From positions 1-64,000 of the forward strand of contig NZ_CALCZQ010000070.1 of the NCBI RefSeq assembly GCF_937903345.1: DNA of 64,000 nucleotides, read 5' to 3'. Made by a program: the position numbers and the translations under genes. The notes beneath the pieces were generated by a model that was not told where the DNA came from, searched no databases, and worked only from the letters and a program-made list of their open reading frames with translations. The stretch comes from an uncultured Emticicia sp. (GTDB taxonomy: Bacteria > Bacteroidota > Bacteroidia > Cytophagales > Spirosomataceae). The number at the start of each line of letters is the position of its first letter. Positions within the stretch are counted from its first letter, which is position 1. Positions 1-8,617 of this stretch are shown one piece after another.

Positions 1-301
1 AAAGGAGGGTTTGGAAAAGAAAACTTCTTCGTCAGCCCTACTTTTGATTGACACATCTAATTGAACAAATTTTTGCTTTTTATAAGTTGCCTTGATAGCA
101 TCTTTTGCTGTGAAAAGCAGCGGAGGAGCTCTCCGATCTGTAATTTACGCATTTGTTTTTACCCATTTTTTTATTGCTCAAAATGGGATAATTCATTTAC
201 CATACCCGCCTTTTGGTGTTTATAATAAATTTTTAATACACCCTTGATTACAATAAAAATTATATAATTAATTAGAAAACATTATTTCTCTAATGAATTA
301 A
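1..301. other. Left-edge region, possible cut coding fragment
   Basis: No complete gene is seen. On the minus strand, bases 1 to about 145 give an open stretch that reads like protein (for example KDAIKATYKKQKFVQLDVS) and runs off the left edge, but it has no ATG in its own frame. A separate frame offers an ATG near 155 that closes after about 31 codons. This may be the frameshifted 5' end of a gene continuing outside the window. Bases 150-301 are AT-rich with nothing recognisable. Confidence 0.25.
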
Positions 302-1282
302 CTATCTTGTCCAACTATTTGGGTAATACATAATTGTACCATCTTTTTGGCCCTCAACCTTTGAAATATTCATTGACGAACATCCATTTTTTATCTCTTT
401 CAATTCATATTTATAGGCACATATGTTTAGCCCAACTAGGTTCGGAATTTTATCGTTTATTGTATTTAAATAAGGTTCTTTCCAATTATATGGAACTTGA
501 TTGCTTGTTTCGTTTGCTTCCAACTTAGCCATTTGTCCAACTATACTTTTTGCATTATTGCTAATAGGTGCTGGTATATGCTTTACCTCAACTTTGGCCG
601 TATCAATTGACTTACAGCCATTTTTAGCTACACTTAAAAAATAAATATAGCTTCCTACGGTCAAATTCTCTACAGTTGTTTCAGGAGTGTTTGAAGTAAA
701 ATCGGTGGGAGGGAGTGTCCAGCGTAATGTTACGCCAATTCCAGCGTCAACTGCTTTTAGGATCACAGGCTCACCAAAACAAAATTGTCCGCCTATGGCA
801 ATAGCCTTGGGTTTTTCTTTGACCATCAGCTTTATTTTTCCAATTATGGTCGAGCCGTTTTTCTTTATAGTGAAATTGTAAAAACCGGCTTGAAAAGGGG
901 CTATTTTATCGAGTCTAATTTGTCGTGAAAGCGAAGAGAATCCTGCTGGTCCCTTCCACGTATAAATAGCATCTTGCCCAAAATCAGGGGTCGAAAGCTC
1001 AATATTATTGTTTTCACAGACATATACCGTCGAAGTTTTTGAGTCTTCAGTATTTACATATTTACGATTGTAAGGTAATTCTCTTCCTTCTTCAAAAGAG
1101 AAAAACATTGTTTCTGATGTATCACTTTTAAAAACAAAACTACTATTCGAGGCAAAGAGATTAATAGGTTTTTCAATTTCATTATAAAAATAAGCAGACT
1201 TTATTTGGGCAAATATAGTGATCTCATGCAATGCAATAGTAAAGGTTATCATACATAAGCAAAACGTTTTTTTGATAGCCAT
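302..1282 (-). CDS. Secreted protein with Ig-like repeats, function unknown
   Basis: A 326-residue exported protein. I chose the ATG at 1282 because it is followed by a classic signal peptide (MAIKKTFCLCMITFTIALHE, then ITIFAQ); the frame stays open for 54 further codons upstream but that stretch does not look like a leader. The mature part contains Ig/PKD-like blocks of the kind found in Bacteroidota surface and gliding-associated proteins, such as 'YTWKGPAGFSS' and 'GVTLRWTLPP', plus regularly spaced cysteines. I see no C-terminal type IX sorting domain; the protein ends shortly after 'GTIMYYPNSW'. It could be a short adhesin or a fragment of a longer repeat protein. Its specific role cannot be told from sequence. 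Confidence 0.6.
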   Translation of the reverse strand: MAIKKTFCLCMITFTIALHEITIFAQIKSAYFYNEIEKPINLFASNSSFVFKSDTSETMFFSFEEGRELPYNRKYVNTEDSKTSTVYVCENNNIELSTPDFGQDAIYTWKGPAGFSSLSRQIRLDKIAPFQAGFYNFTIKKNGSTIIGKIKLMVKEKPKAIAIGGQFCFGEPVILKAVDAGIGVTLRWTLPPTDFTSNTPETTVENLTVGSYIYFLSVAKNGCKSIDTAKVEVKHIPAPISNNAKSIVGQMAKLEANETSNQVPYNWKEPYLNTINDKIPNLVGLNICAYKYELKEIKNGCSSMNISKVEGQKDGTIMYYPNSWTR

Positions 1283-1527
1283 GCCAAGAGTTAATGTTAA
1301 TGGATAATTTGATAATCGCACGCTTGAGTCCAGAAAGTTTATAGGGAGGAAGATATATTGATAAAAATACCTCAGACAATAGAAATTATATAAACTTCGT
1401 AACACAATCGAATTACGTTTTCTTTTGGTTAAAAACCGTGCCAATTACGGGTTTGTAGTGGAATAAATTCATAGATGAGCATTTATTTCGTCCAATAATT
1501 TATTCATCAATAAATTTTAAAAAACAA

Positions 1528-1562
1528 AAAAACTTCATTGACAAAAAATCAATGAAGTTTTT
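1528..1562 (-). terminator. Rho-independent terminator after the DUF58 gene
   Basis: Perfect inverted repeat: aaaaacttcattga at 1528-1541 pairs with tcaatgaagttttt at 1549-1562 around a 7-base A-rich loop. The A and T tracts on both sides let it work on either strand. It lies about 55 bp past the stop of the DUF58 gene on the minus strand. Confidence 0.7.
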
Positions 1563-1615
1563 AATGAGTATTTTAAATCAAAAAATGATAGAATGAGTTA
1601 CTGAGTCAAATTAAT

Positions 1616-2512
1616 TTATTTTCTACGTTTTACCAAAAATGCTGAAAGTATTGGGTCAAAGCCTTGATTGATATCTGCCTCAATGAAATCAATTTTATAT
1701 TGTCCGCATTTGAGTTTTAAATCATGGTAAAACTCTTTGATGGCGGCTTTATACTGCTCTTTTATTTGTGATGGCTGTGCTTTTACTTTTTCGCCTGTTT
1801 CTAAATCTACAAATTCGTAGGGACGTTCTTCAAAATTAAACTCCTCTTCTGTATTTTTATCTGTCACATGAAAGAGCAAAACTTCGTGCATATTGTGACG
1901 AAGGTGTTGCATTGCCGAAAATAATCTTTCCGAATTATTAATATCATCAAACATATCGCTGAAAATCACTACTAACGAGCGTTTGTGAATTTTTTCGGCA
2001 ATTTCGTGGAGTGTTTCAACTACCGTGGTTCGTTTTAGCGGTTTAGGCTTTTGTAAGATTGTCTCCAAATCCATAAAAATCTTATGAATGTGCGATGGTG
2101 TAGATTTTATCGGAGTTTGAATTTCGATTCCGTCCGAAAATGTGAGCAGACTCACGGCATCACGTTGCTTTTGGAGCATATAAGCTATTGCTCCTGCGGC
2201 CATCGTGCTAAAGGTTATTTTACCATTCGTTTTTTCTGGATAATACATCGACGACGACGTATCAATCAATAGGTGACACCTAAGATTAGTTTCTTCTTCA
2301 TAACGTTTTACATATAAACGATCGGTTTTACCGAAAACCTTCCAGTCTATATAACGAGTGCTTTCGCCCGTATTGTATAGTCGATGCTCAGCAAATTCAA
2401 CCGAAAATCCATGAAATGGTGATTTATGAAGACCAGTAATGAAACCTTCAACCATCTGCTTTGCCAAAAATTCAACATTGCCATACTCACGTATTTTCGC
2501 TAAATCTAACAT
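1616..2512 (-). CDS. DUF58 family protein, vWA-like
   Basis: A 298-residue cytoplasmic protein of the DUF58 family. Residues about 31-74 hold the family signature (FHGFSVEFAEHR, STRYIDWKVFGKTDRLYVKR, YEEE). A von Willebrand A-like fold follows, with a MIDAS-type motif DTSSSM at 84-89 and a later 'VVIFSDMFDD' strand. DUF58 proteins normally pair with MoxR AAA+ ATPases and are thought to help assemble or mature membrane and metalloprotein complexes. No MoxR gene is next to it here, so a partner would have to be encoded elsewhere. The ATG at 2512 fits the family N-terminus. Family assignment is firm; the process served is unknown. Confidence 0.88.
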   Translation of the reverse strand: MLDLAKIREYGNVEFLAKQMVEGFITGLHKSPFHGFSVEFAEHRLYNTGESTRYIDWKVFGKTDRLYVKRYEEETNLRCHLLIDTSSSMYYPEKTNGKITFSTMAAGAIAYMLQKQRDAVSLLTFSDGIEIQTPIKSTPSHIHKIFMDLETILQKPKPLKRTTVVETLHEIAEKIHKRSLVVIFSDMFDDINNSERLFSAMQHLRHNMHEVLLFHVTDKNTEEEFNFEERPYEFVDLETGEKVKAQPSQIKEQYKAAIKEFYHDLKLKCGQYKIDFIEADINQGFDPILSAFLVKRRK

Positions 2513-2568
2513 TATTTCAATTTCTATTTAATATTTGTATGTTTTTGTTAGCTGTCAAGGGCATCAGT

Positions 2569-3144
2569 TTAACTATTTTTTTTCTTCTTCGACCCAATTT
2601 GGATCGGTATTGTTGCTTTTATTTTCTTCTTTTTTGGTTTTGGTACGTATTTTTTTGACACCATTGGCCGAGTTATAACCGTGATTTTATCCTCTTTTTC
2701 TGGAGTGCCAATCAGATCCAATGAGTTTTCGGCAATACTTTCAGGACGATTAATCATTACTATACCATTATCACCAACTATAATTGCTTTTACTTTAGCT
2801 GTGCCATTTTGGAACATTTCCAGCTCCTTGGCGGCATCGTGTGAGAGATCCAAAATCCTACCTCGAATAAAAGGACCTCTATCATTAACCCTAACAATAC
2901 ACCATTTATTGTTGGCCAAGTTTGTTACTTCAATCATAGTACCAAAAGGCAAACTCGGGTGGGCACAAGTCAGACCGCTTTTCTTTAGAATTTCACCACT
3001 GGCAGTTTTTCTCCCATAAAATTTATTGCCATAGTATGAAGCTTTACCAAACAATTCAGAGCCTAAAACTGGGGTTTGACTATATAAAAACAGAGGTTTA
3101 ACTGCGAAAAATAGGAAAAAAAAGGCTATTTTCTTTAATATCAT
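2569..3144 (-). CDS. rlpA: RlpA-like septal ring lytic transglycosylase family protein
   Basis: A 191-residue exported protein. The ATG at 3144 is chosen because it opens a signal peptide (MILKKIAFFFLFFAVKPLFL, then YSQ); 30 upstream in-frame codons are rejected. Residues about 30-125 form the RlpA double-psi beta-barrel: GKASYYGNKFYGRKTASGE, LPFGTMIEVTNL, VRVNDRGPFIRGRILDLSH. In proteobacteria RlpA cleaves denuded peptidoglycan glycan strands at the septum. This copy has no SPOR domain; its C-terminus is a short lysine-rich tail ending in KKKK. It probably acts on cell-wall glycan in the periplasm. The domain call is firm, the enzymatic activity is inferred from the family. Confidence 0.85.
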   Translation of the reverse strand: MILKKIAFFFLFFAVKPLFLYSQTPVLGSELFGKASYYGNKFYGRKTASGEILKKSGLTCAHPSLPFGTMIEVTNLANNKWCIVRVNDRGPFIRGRILDLSHDAAKELEMFQNGTAKVKAIIVGDNGIVMINRPESIAENSLDLIGTPEKEDKITVITRPMVSKKYVPKPKKKKIKATIPIQIGSKKKKNS

Positions 3145-3328
3145 TTTTTGTTTAAATTGATTATAAACTGCATAGTTACGATTTTTTTTGCAATTACAGA
3201 AACAATAAATATTTTGAACTACCACAAAAAACATTCATCAATGTTGGTTTTGTTTTATTTGAAATTTAAATAATATTATTTTTAACTAAAAAACGTTGTA
3301 AAAATTTTTCATAAAAGTAATTAAATCA

Positions 3329-3336
3329 TATATTTG
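3329..3336 (+). promoter_or_regulatory. Possible -7 element of the DUF3276 gene
   Basis: TATATTTG matches the Bacteroidota -7 consensus TAnnTTTG and lies 34 bp before the GTG start at 3371. No TTG at the proper 19-21 bp distance is present upstream, so only the -7 box is supported. Confidence 0.35.
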
Positions 3337-3370
3337 AAATTCATTCTAAACTCTAAAACCTAAAAGGATT

Positions 3371-3730
3371 GTGGAAAGAGAAGACAGAGACAAAATTTAC
3401 TCGAAGCGTGTAAGAGCGGGCAAACGTACCTATTTTTTCGATGTAAGAAGCACCCGTTCGAGCGATTATTACCTAACTATTACGGAAAGCCGTCGTTTTC
3501 AAAAAGATGGTGGATTTGTGTTTGAAAAGAGCAAAATGTTTGTTTACAAAGAGGATTTTAACAAATTTCTCGAAGCTCTTCAAGAAACTGTTGACCATAT
3601 CAAAGCCGAGTTAATGCCCGATTACGATTTCGATCAGTTTAAACATGATGAAATTGTAGCAACTTCCGAAGCGGTTGATGCTGAGAATGACGATTATGCG
3701 AGTAGTGGCTCAGATCTAAAGTGGGAATAG
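3371..3730 (+). CDS. DUF3276 / PUR-alpha-like nucleic acid-binding protein
   Basis: A 119-residue protein of the DUF3276 (PUR-alpha-like) family, which is nearly universal in Bacteroidota. The diagnostic N-terminal half is present: DKIYSKRVRAGKRTYFFDVR, then YYLTITESRR and 'VYKEDFNKFLEALQE'. The Borrelia homologue BpuR binds single-stranded DNA and RNA, and a similar role is likely here. The C-terminal 30 residues are acidic (DYDFDQFKHDE, DAENDDY). The start is GTG; no in-frame ATG lies upstream before a stop, and this point gives the family's usual first residues. It is a single gene with its own terminator at 3781-3834. Confidence 0.85.
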   Translation: MEREDRDKIYSKRVRAGKRTYFFDVRSTRSSDYYLTITESRRFQKDGGFVFEKSKMFVYKEDFNKFLEALQETVDHIKAELMPDYDFDQFKHDEIVATSEAVDAENDDYASSGSDLKWE

Positions 3731-3780
3731 TATGTCTACACCAGATTTTATGTGATTGAGTAGTGCTCAACTCATTATTT

Positions 3781-3834
3781 CAAATATCTTTTTAAATGCC
3801 TTTCGGTCGAGGTGTTTGAAAAGATATTTTTTTA
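3781..3834 (+). terminator. Terminator after the DUF3276 gene
   Basis: An 11-bp perfect stem, aaatatctttt (3782-3792) with aaaagatattt (3819-3829), is extended inward by a weaker aaatgcct/aggtgttt stem and followed by a run of T. Confidence 0.75.
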
Positions 3835-3942
3835 CTCTTGTGTGGGCGTAAGCGTTCTCTATTTTATTTTGGCACTAAACTTCTTTTTCAAGCTTTTCAA
3901 CAATGAGAAACCAAAACAATCTACTTAATTATGATTTGATAA

Positions 3943-3972
3943 TTGAAAATTAAGGGTTTTGTCGTAATTTTG
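3943..3972 (+). promoter_or_regulatory. Bacteroidota-type promoter of ychF
   Basis: TTG at 3943-3945, 19-bp spacer, then TAATTTTG at 3965-3972. This matches the housekeeping pattern TTTG-N19-TAnnTTTG. The gene starts at 4044, giving a leader of roughly 65 nt. Confidence 0.6.
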
Positions 3973-4043
3973 CACCCTGATTCTTATAAATAAACTAAAC
4001 AAAAGGCTTGTCTGATTCCAATTAGCCAAACCGAATTAAAAAT

Positions 4044-5147
4044 ATGGCTTTACAAGTCGGTATCGTTGGTTTGCCCAATGTAGGTAAATCAACACTTTTT
4101 AATGCAGTATCAAATAGTGCTAAAGCTCAAGCAAGCAACTATCGTTTTTGTACAATCGACCCAAACGTAGGCTTGGTTGATGTACCAGACGAGCGTTTGA
4201 GCAAATTAGCTGAACTCGTGAAACCCAATAAAATTGTGCCAACACAAATCGAGATTGTTGATATTGCAGGGTTAGTGCGTGGTGCAAGCAAAGGCGAAGG
4301 TTTGGGAAATAAATTTTTAGGAAATATCCGTGAAGTTGATGCCATCATTCACGTAGTGAGATGCTTCGAAGATGAAAATATTTTGCGTGAGGAAGGTGAT
4401 ATTAATCCAGTAAGCGATAAAGAAATCATTGATACAGAGCTTCAGTTGAAAGATTTGGATAGCGTTGAAAAGAAAATACAAAAAACTGAAAAACAGGCAA
4501 AAGTAGGTGGCGACGTAAAGGCCAAAGCTGAATTTGATGTTTTGAAGCGTTGCCAAGAGTGGTTGTTGCAAGGAAAAAGCATAAGGTCTTTAGGGCTAAC
4601 AAAAGAAGATATGCCAGCCATCGCTGATATGTTTTTGTTGTCAATCAAACCTGTGCTTTATGTTGCCAATGTTGATGAGGCTTCAATGCATACAGGCAAC
4701 AAATATTCGGAAGCATTGCAGAAAGTTGCCAATGCCGAAAATGCTCAAATGATTATTTTGAATAATTCGGTTGAAGCTCAAATCACCGAACTCGAAGATC
4801 TTGAGGATAAACTCATGTTTTTGGAAGAATATGGTCTAACAGAACCAGGCTTAAATCGTTTGATTCGTTCGGCCTACAAATTATTGGATTTACGTACCTA
4901 TTTCACCGCAGGTGTGCAAGAAGTACGTGCTTGGACAATTCAGCAAGGTTGGAAAGCACCACAGGCAGCCAGTGTAATTCATACAGACTTTGAAAAAGGA
5001 TTCATCAAAGCCGAGGTAACTGCCTATGCTGATTATGTAAAATATGGCTCGGAAGCAGCTTGTCGAGAAGCGGGTCGTTTGCGTATAGAAGGAAAAGAAT
5101 ACGTAGTTGCCGATGGTGATATCATGCACTTTAGATTTAATGTATAA
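4044..5147 (+). CDS. ychF: Redox-regulated ATPase YchF (Obg family)
   Basis: A 367-residue soluble Obg-family P-loop NTPase, close to the usual family length of 363-ish. G1 is GLPNVGKST at residues 9-17, G3 is DIAGLVRGASKGEG, and the base-specificity motif is NVDE in place of NKxD, which is why YchF prefers ATP over GTP. The central coiled-coil insert and the C-terminal TGS domain (ending EYVVADGDIMHFRFNV) are complete. YchF associates with ribosomes and influences translation fidelity and stress responses. It is a single-gene transcription unit with its own promoter at 3943-3972 and terminator at 5199-5225. Identification is secure. Confidence 0.97.
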   Translation: MALQVGIVGLPNVGKSTLFNAVSNSAKAQASNYRFCTIDPNVGLVDVPDERLSKLAELVKPNKIVPTQIEIVDIAGLVRGASKGEGLGNKFLGNIREVDAIIHVVRCFEDENILREEGDINPVSDKEIIDTELQLKDLDSVEKKIQKTEKQAKVGGDVKAKAEFDVLKRCQEWLLQGKSIRSLGLTKEDMPAIADMFLLSIKPVLYVANVDEASMHTGNKYSEALQKVANAENAQMIILNNSVEAQITELEDLEDKLMFLEEYGLTEPGLNRLIRSAYKLLDLRTYFTAGVQEVRAWTIQQGWKAPQAASVIHTDFEKGFIKAEVTAYADYVKYGSEAACREAGRLRIEGKEYVVADGDIMHFRFNV

Positions 5148-5167
5148 ATGGCTTTAAACTAAATTTA

Positions 5168-5273
5168 AGGGCTAAGTAAACAAAGGATTGATTTTTGCTA
5201 AAAACCGATTTAAATCGGTTTTATATTAATTTACTTTTCCGTTGTTCACTTAGCCCTCAAATTCATTAGGGCT
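5168..5273 (+). terminator. ychF terminator within nested inverted repeats
   Basis: The core is the palindrome aaaaccgatttaaatcggtt at 5201-5220, extended by tt and followed by T-rich sequence. It is enclosed by a longer inverted repeat, agggctaagt (5168-5177) with acttagccct (5248-5257). The right arm can instead pair with agggct near 5268-5273, so two alternative folds are possible. Confidence 0.65.
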
Positions 5274-5386
5274 ATTAATTGCAAACCTATCGTTTATCAG
5301 CAAACTTTAACATCGCAGATGTAGGAATCAAATAATTGGATGTAATTCAGATTGATTCTTCAAACTTTCCACCTCTTCAAAAATTC

Positions 5387-6501
5387 TAAGTTGTTAATAA
5401 TTCTTCTCCCAACTGAATCGCCGACCGATTTTCCATTTTTAGGCTTTCTTTGGCCATACATTGCACCATCACTATAACATCAGTAATAAACTTTTTTTCG
5501 AGCACATCCTCAAATTTTGCTTCAAAAATCAATTTATTGTCTTGTAGTCGCCAAAATCTGCCCATTGGTAGATATTGATTATAAGCTCTGAGGCTTCTAT
5601 CTTCAATTATAGTATTATCAAGAATGTTTCCTTTAAAAACAGTCTTAATGCCCTCAGAAGTTATCTCGTATTCAATCCTGACGATACAATGCGAGTTTTG
5701 AGTCAGATTAATTTTGTCATTTCCACCTGTTTTTAATCTTTTTTCAACAGGTTTGAAACTAATCGATTAAACCAAGCTATCCGCCAAAGTAAGTCATTAG
5801 CGAATCAATCTTAAACTCATAATCGTTGATGTTATTTTTATCTAAATAATCAGGTACGATGGATTCGAGCGAACGAGTTAGGATTGCGGCTCCATTGCTA
5901 TAGCCGCACCCATTACGTTTGGAGGTTTGTTCTGTCCACTCATATTTTAGAGATTTGAGCAGCTTCATTTTTTCAGGCTCAATATCAATATTTTTTGCAT
6001 CTGTGTGCGTTCGATTCTTATGATGCCTTCTTTTACTTTCACAAAACCCGGCTTGTCTATCTCAACAGTTTCAAAAATAACCAGACTGATAATTGGCATA
6101 ATTGGAAAATGTTTTCTTAAAGTTGGTAAGTGCCGTTTTAACAATACTTTTAGAGTCACTTGCTTGGACTGTTGCCAATTGTTCTGCGGTCTCAAGTTCG
6201 ATTATGCTCGTAGAATCAAAATTTGCTGCTTTTTTTAAATTTTTTTATAACCTATCACTGAGACTATAACGGTTGAATCAAGGATAATTTTTGGAAAGAA
6301 AAATTTAAACTCACCGAGGGTATTTGTCTCGCACGAATAACCTTTCGAAGGAATCTTAAAGTAAGCATGTGAAATGCCCTTTCTAGTGTTTTTGACTATT
6401 ACTTTTCCCGAAATTGAAGTATATCTCTGACAAAAACCTATGATCGGAAATAATAATAAGATTAAAAAGGAATTAAATTTCTCGTTTTTTGCTATAAAAG
6501 T
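5387..6501 (-). pseudogene. Frameshifted carboxypeptidase-regulatory-like domain protein
   Basis: A broken gene reading right to left in at least five frame segments. The first (6501 to about 6240) has a hydrophobic leader ending FPIIGFCQ and a CarboxypepD_reg-like beta-sandwich (TSISGKVIVKNTRKGISHAY, ETNTLGEFKFFFPK, VSVIGYKK). The frame then shifts at an A/T run near 6235-6247. Later segments read IIELETAEQLATVQASDSKS, VEIDKPGFVKVKEGIIRIER, DAKNIDIEPEKMKLLKSLKY, and about 125 clean codons from roughly 5765 to the TAG at 5387-5389 (for example MGRFWRLQDNKLIFEAKFED). The leader segment has no ATG: a TAA directly precedes it in frame. Four frameshifts plus a lost start mean it is not translated as one protein. 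The parent was probably an exported protein of about 360 residues. Confidence 0.8.
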
Positions 6502-6542
6502 TTAATTATTAACGTTTATAGATAAAAATATGATTAAAAGTA

Positions 6543-6574
6543 TTGCGTCTTTTTTTATAGTTTAATTATATTTG
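6543..6574 (+). promoter_or_regulatory. Promoter of the lysine-rich protein gene
   Basis: TTG at 6543-6545, 21-bp spacer and TATATTTG at 6567-6574 fit the Bacteroidota consensus. The ATG at 6644 follows after about 65 nt. Confidence 0.5.
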
Positions 6575-6643
6575 ACAAAATTATGGGTAATAACAAAATT
6601 TAAATATCTGAGTATTTTACAAAAAACTAAACCAATTAATAAA

Positions 6644-7291
6644 ATGAAAAACCTGTTTTCACTATTATTTATGTGCTTTTTAAGTTTAGCCGTGTTGACT
6701 ACAAATGGTCAAGATGATAAAAAAGGCGTTAAGAGCGGTTCAAAAGGAAAATCAAAAACTGAAAAAGCTGAGAAAAAAGAAAAGGCTACAGATAAAAAAG
6801 ATAAAGCTGCTGACAAGAAAAAAGATAAAGCTGTTGATAAGAAAAAAGATAAAGCTGCTGATAAAAAAGAGAAAGCCTCTGACAAGAAAGAAAAGGCTTC
6901 CGACAAAAAAAGTAAATCAGATGATGCTAAAGATAAAGCTGCTGATAAGAAACAAAGAGCTAATGATAAAAAAGAAAAAACTGCCGACAAAAAAGAGAAG
7001 GCGACTGATAAAAAAGAAAAATCTACTGAAAAAGTAGATAAGAAAGATAAAGTAGATAAGAAAGACAAAAAAGCAACCGATAAAGATAATACAATAAAGC
7101 CAGCTCCGAAACCAAAAAATGATGACAGCAAAGAGGCAGATGCTTCTACTAAGAAGAAAGTAGCTGGCCCTGACAAGCAAATAGGTAAAGACGGAAAAGG
7201 TCGTGCAATCTTCGAAGGACCACGTGGTGGCCAGTATTACATCAATTCAAATGGCAACAAAACATATTTGAAAACAGAAAATAAATTGTAA
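6644..7291 (+). CDS. Exported lysine-rich repeat protein with PBCV-type basic adaptor motif
   Basis: A 215-residue protein. The ATG at 6644 is preferred over an upstream TTG because it begins a signal peptide (MKNLFSLLFMCFLSLAVLTT, then NGQ). Residues about 25-160 are an extremely charged low-complexity stretch of degenerate units such as DKKEKASDKKEKA, DKAADKKKDKA and DKKDKVDKKD. The C-terminal 35 residues are a separate conserved module, GKGRAIFEGPRGGQYYINSN followed by GNKTYL, which resembles the PBCV-specific basic adaptor domain. That domain is found in diverse bacterial and viral proteins at the end of basic tails. The protein would be strongly basic in the periplasm or outside the cell; binding to nucleic acid, acidic polymers or cell wall is possible but unproven. 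Confidence 0.7.
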   Translation: MKNLFSLLFMCFLSLAVLTTNGQDDKKGVKSGSKGKSKTEKAEKKEKATDKKDKAADKKKDKAVDKKKDKAADKKEKASDKKEKASDKKSKSDDAKDKAADKKQRANDKKEKTADKKEKATDKKEKSTEKVDKKDKVDKKDKKATDKDNTIKPAPKPKNDDSKEADASTKKKVAGPDKQIGKDGKGRAIFEGPRGGQYYINSNGNKTYLKTENKL

Positions 7292-7310
7292 TCAGTAGTT
7301 GGCAGTCATC

Positions 7311-7346
7311 AAAAAGCCCCATTTCTACATAGAACTGGGGCTTTTT
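7311..7346 (+). terminator. Terminator between convergent genes
   Basis: aaaaagcccc at 7311-7320 pairs with ggggcttttt at 7337-7346, a strong GC stem with T tails in both directions. It serves the lysine-rich protein gene and the convergent mog-like gene. Confidence 0.8.
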
Positions 7347-7387
7347 ATTACGTAAGAATGAGTTTAAATTTCTAATCAAATATTTTA

Positions 7388-7912
7388 TCAAAGTTTGGGT
7401 CTAAATTCTCTGACGATCTCTTGATTACAGACCAAAAAAGGACCTTCAATCAAATCAATACAGTAAGGAATAGCGGGAAACACTGCATCTAGGCATTGTC
7501 GAATTGCTTTTGGTTTACCGGGGAGGTTTAGAATCAAAGAATTATTTCGAATACCAGCAGTTTGGCGGGAAAGGATAGCAGTTGGTACAAATTTAAGACT
7601 TTCCTGACGCATCAATTCTCCGAAACCTGGCATCATTTTCTGACAGACTGCTTCGGTAGCTTCTGGCGTAACATCACGTAAAGCTGGACCAGTGCCACCC
7701 GTTGTTACTATTAAGCAGCAACCGTGTAAATCGGCCATTTCGATGAGAGTTTTAGAGATTAAATCTTGTTCATCAGGAATCACTCGATAAACCGTTTCAA
7801 AGTCTGAAATTAGATATTCTTTCAATGTTTCTACAACTGCTTTCCCTGGAATATCTTCATAAATTCCTGCACTTGCCCGGTCAGAAACATTAATTACGCC
7901 AATTTTTATCAT
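7388..7912 (-). CDS. mog: MogA/MoaB-family molybdenum cofactor protein
   Basis: A 174-residue cytoplasmic protein of the MoaB/Mog fold. The first strand reads MIKIGVINVSDRASAGIYED. The molybdopterin-binding core is intact: TTGGTGPALRDVTPEAT, with the following MMPGFGELMR and 'LILNLPGKPKAI'. Mog-type enzymes adenylate molybdopterin before molybdate insertion. The ATG at 7912 is used; a TTG five codons upstream is less likely. No other Mo-cofactor genes are next to it. MogA and MoaB cannot be told apart reliably on sequence alone, so the symbol is tentative while the family is firm. The upstream region carries repeated ATTATCAATTA-type runs of no clear meaning. Confidence 0.85.
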   Translation of the reverse strand: MIKIGVINVSDRASAGIYEDIPGKAVVETLKEYLISDFETVYRVIPDEQDLISKTLIEMADLHGCCLIVTTGGTGPALRDVTPEATEAVCQKMMPGFGELMRQESLKFVPTAILSRQTAGIRNNSLILNLPGKPKAIRQCLDAVFPAIPYCIDLIEGPFLVCNQEIVREFRPKL

Positions 7913-8020
7913 TTGTTCAATTATCAATTATTAATTATCAATTATCGAGAATTAATTAAAACGGCAATACGAGCGGAAAGAATTGTTAGCTAATATTGGC
8001 TTTATTAATTGATAATTGAG

Positions 8021-8617
8021 TTAAACGCCTTCTGCTACGACTTCTTTCACTTCAGGAACCATCGTTTTCAACAAACGTTCGATACCATCTTTAAGTGTAA
8101 CTGTCGATGACGGACAACCGCTGCATGAACCTTGTAAGTAAACTTTTACTTGTCCAGTTATTTCATCAAAGGATGCAAAATTGATTGCTCCACCATCAGA
8201 TTCTACGGCTGGACGCACATATTGGTCAAGTGTTGATTTGATTTTTGCAATAACCTCCGAATCATTTGCATCAACAATAAGCGTATTTTTATCAATGGTT
8301 TTTTGAGCAAATATAGGATTGTTTTGTTCAAAAAATATTTTCATGAACTTCTTAATATCATAGACTATGTCTTCCCATTCGGTTTCGTCATCTTTTGTAA
8401 TTGTAATAAAATTAGAAGCAATAAAAATACGTCTTACAAAAGGAAACTGGAATAAATCACCAGCCAAAGGTGAGGCTTTAGATTCTTCGGCAGTCGAAGC
8501 CAAAGATGGATAATCGAATGTAAGTCCTTCGGGAGCAAGTTCAAAGTTTAACACAAATTTCATAGAATTTGGATTTGGGCTAAGCTCTGTATAAATCATT
8601 GTTTGGCGTTGCAACAT
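8021..8617 (-). CDS. NifU family Fe-S cluster scaffold (Nfu type)
   Basis: A 198-residue protein with an N-terminal Nfu_N domain (YTELSPNPNSMKF near residue 9) and a C-terminal NifU-like domain. The cluster-binding motif CSGCPSS is at 165-171 (Cys165 and Cys168). Two Nfu monomers hold a [4Fe-4S] cluster between their CxxC pairs and pass it to client enzymes. Two ATG codons are possible, at 8617 and 8599; the second leaves the family's usual N-terminus, so the true start is uncertain by six codons. It is a single gene whose neighbours are unrelated to Fe-S assembly. Confidence 0.9.
   Translation of the reverse strand: MLQRQTMIYTELSPNPNSMKFVLNFELAPEGLTFDYPSLASTAEESKASPLAGDLFQFPFVRRIFIASNFITITKDDETEWEDIVYDIKKFMKIFFEQNNPIFAQKTIDKNTLIVDANDSEVIAKIKSTLDQYVRPAVESDGGAINFASFDEITGQVKVYLQGSCSGCPSSTVTLKDGIERLLKTMVPEVKEVVAEGV

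Noticed and set aside
302..1444. Longer version of the Ig-like protein with 54 extra residues
   Set aside because: The extension precedes a clear signal peptide and is not itself leader-like.
6740..7080. Repeated units that might be a CRISPR array
   Set aside because: The units are coding, vary in length and have no unique spacers.
6709..7180. Long minus-strand frames opposite the lysine-rich protein
   Set aside because: Their Phe/Leu/Ser-rich repeats are the mirror of the AAG/AAA-GAT repeats on the plus strand.
7922..7950. ATTATCAATTA runs upstream of the mog-like gene as an operator
   Set aside because: Similar AT-rich runs occur in several spacers here and show no fixed spacing to a promoter.
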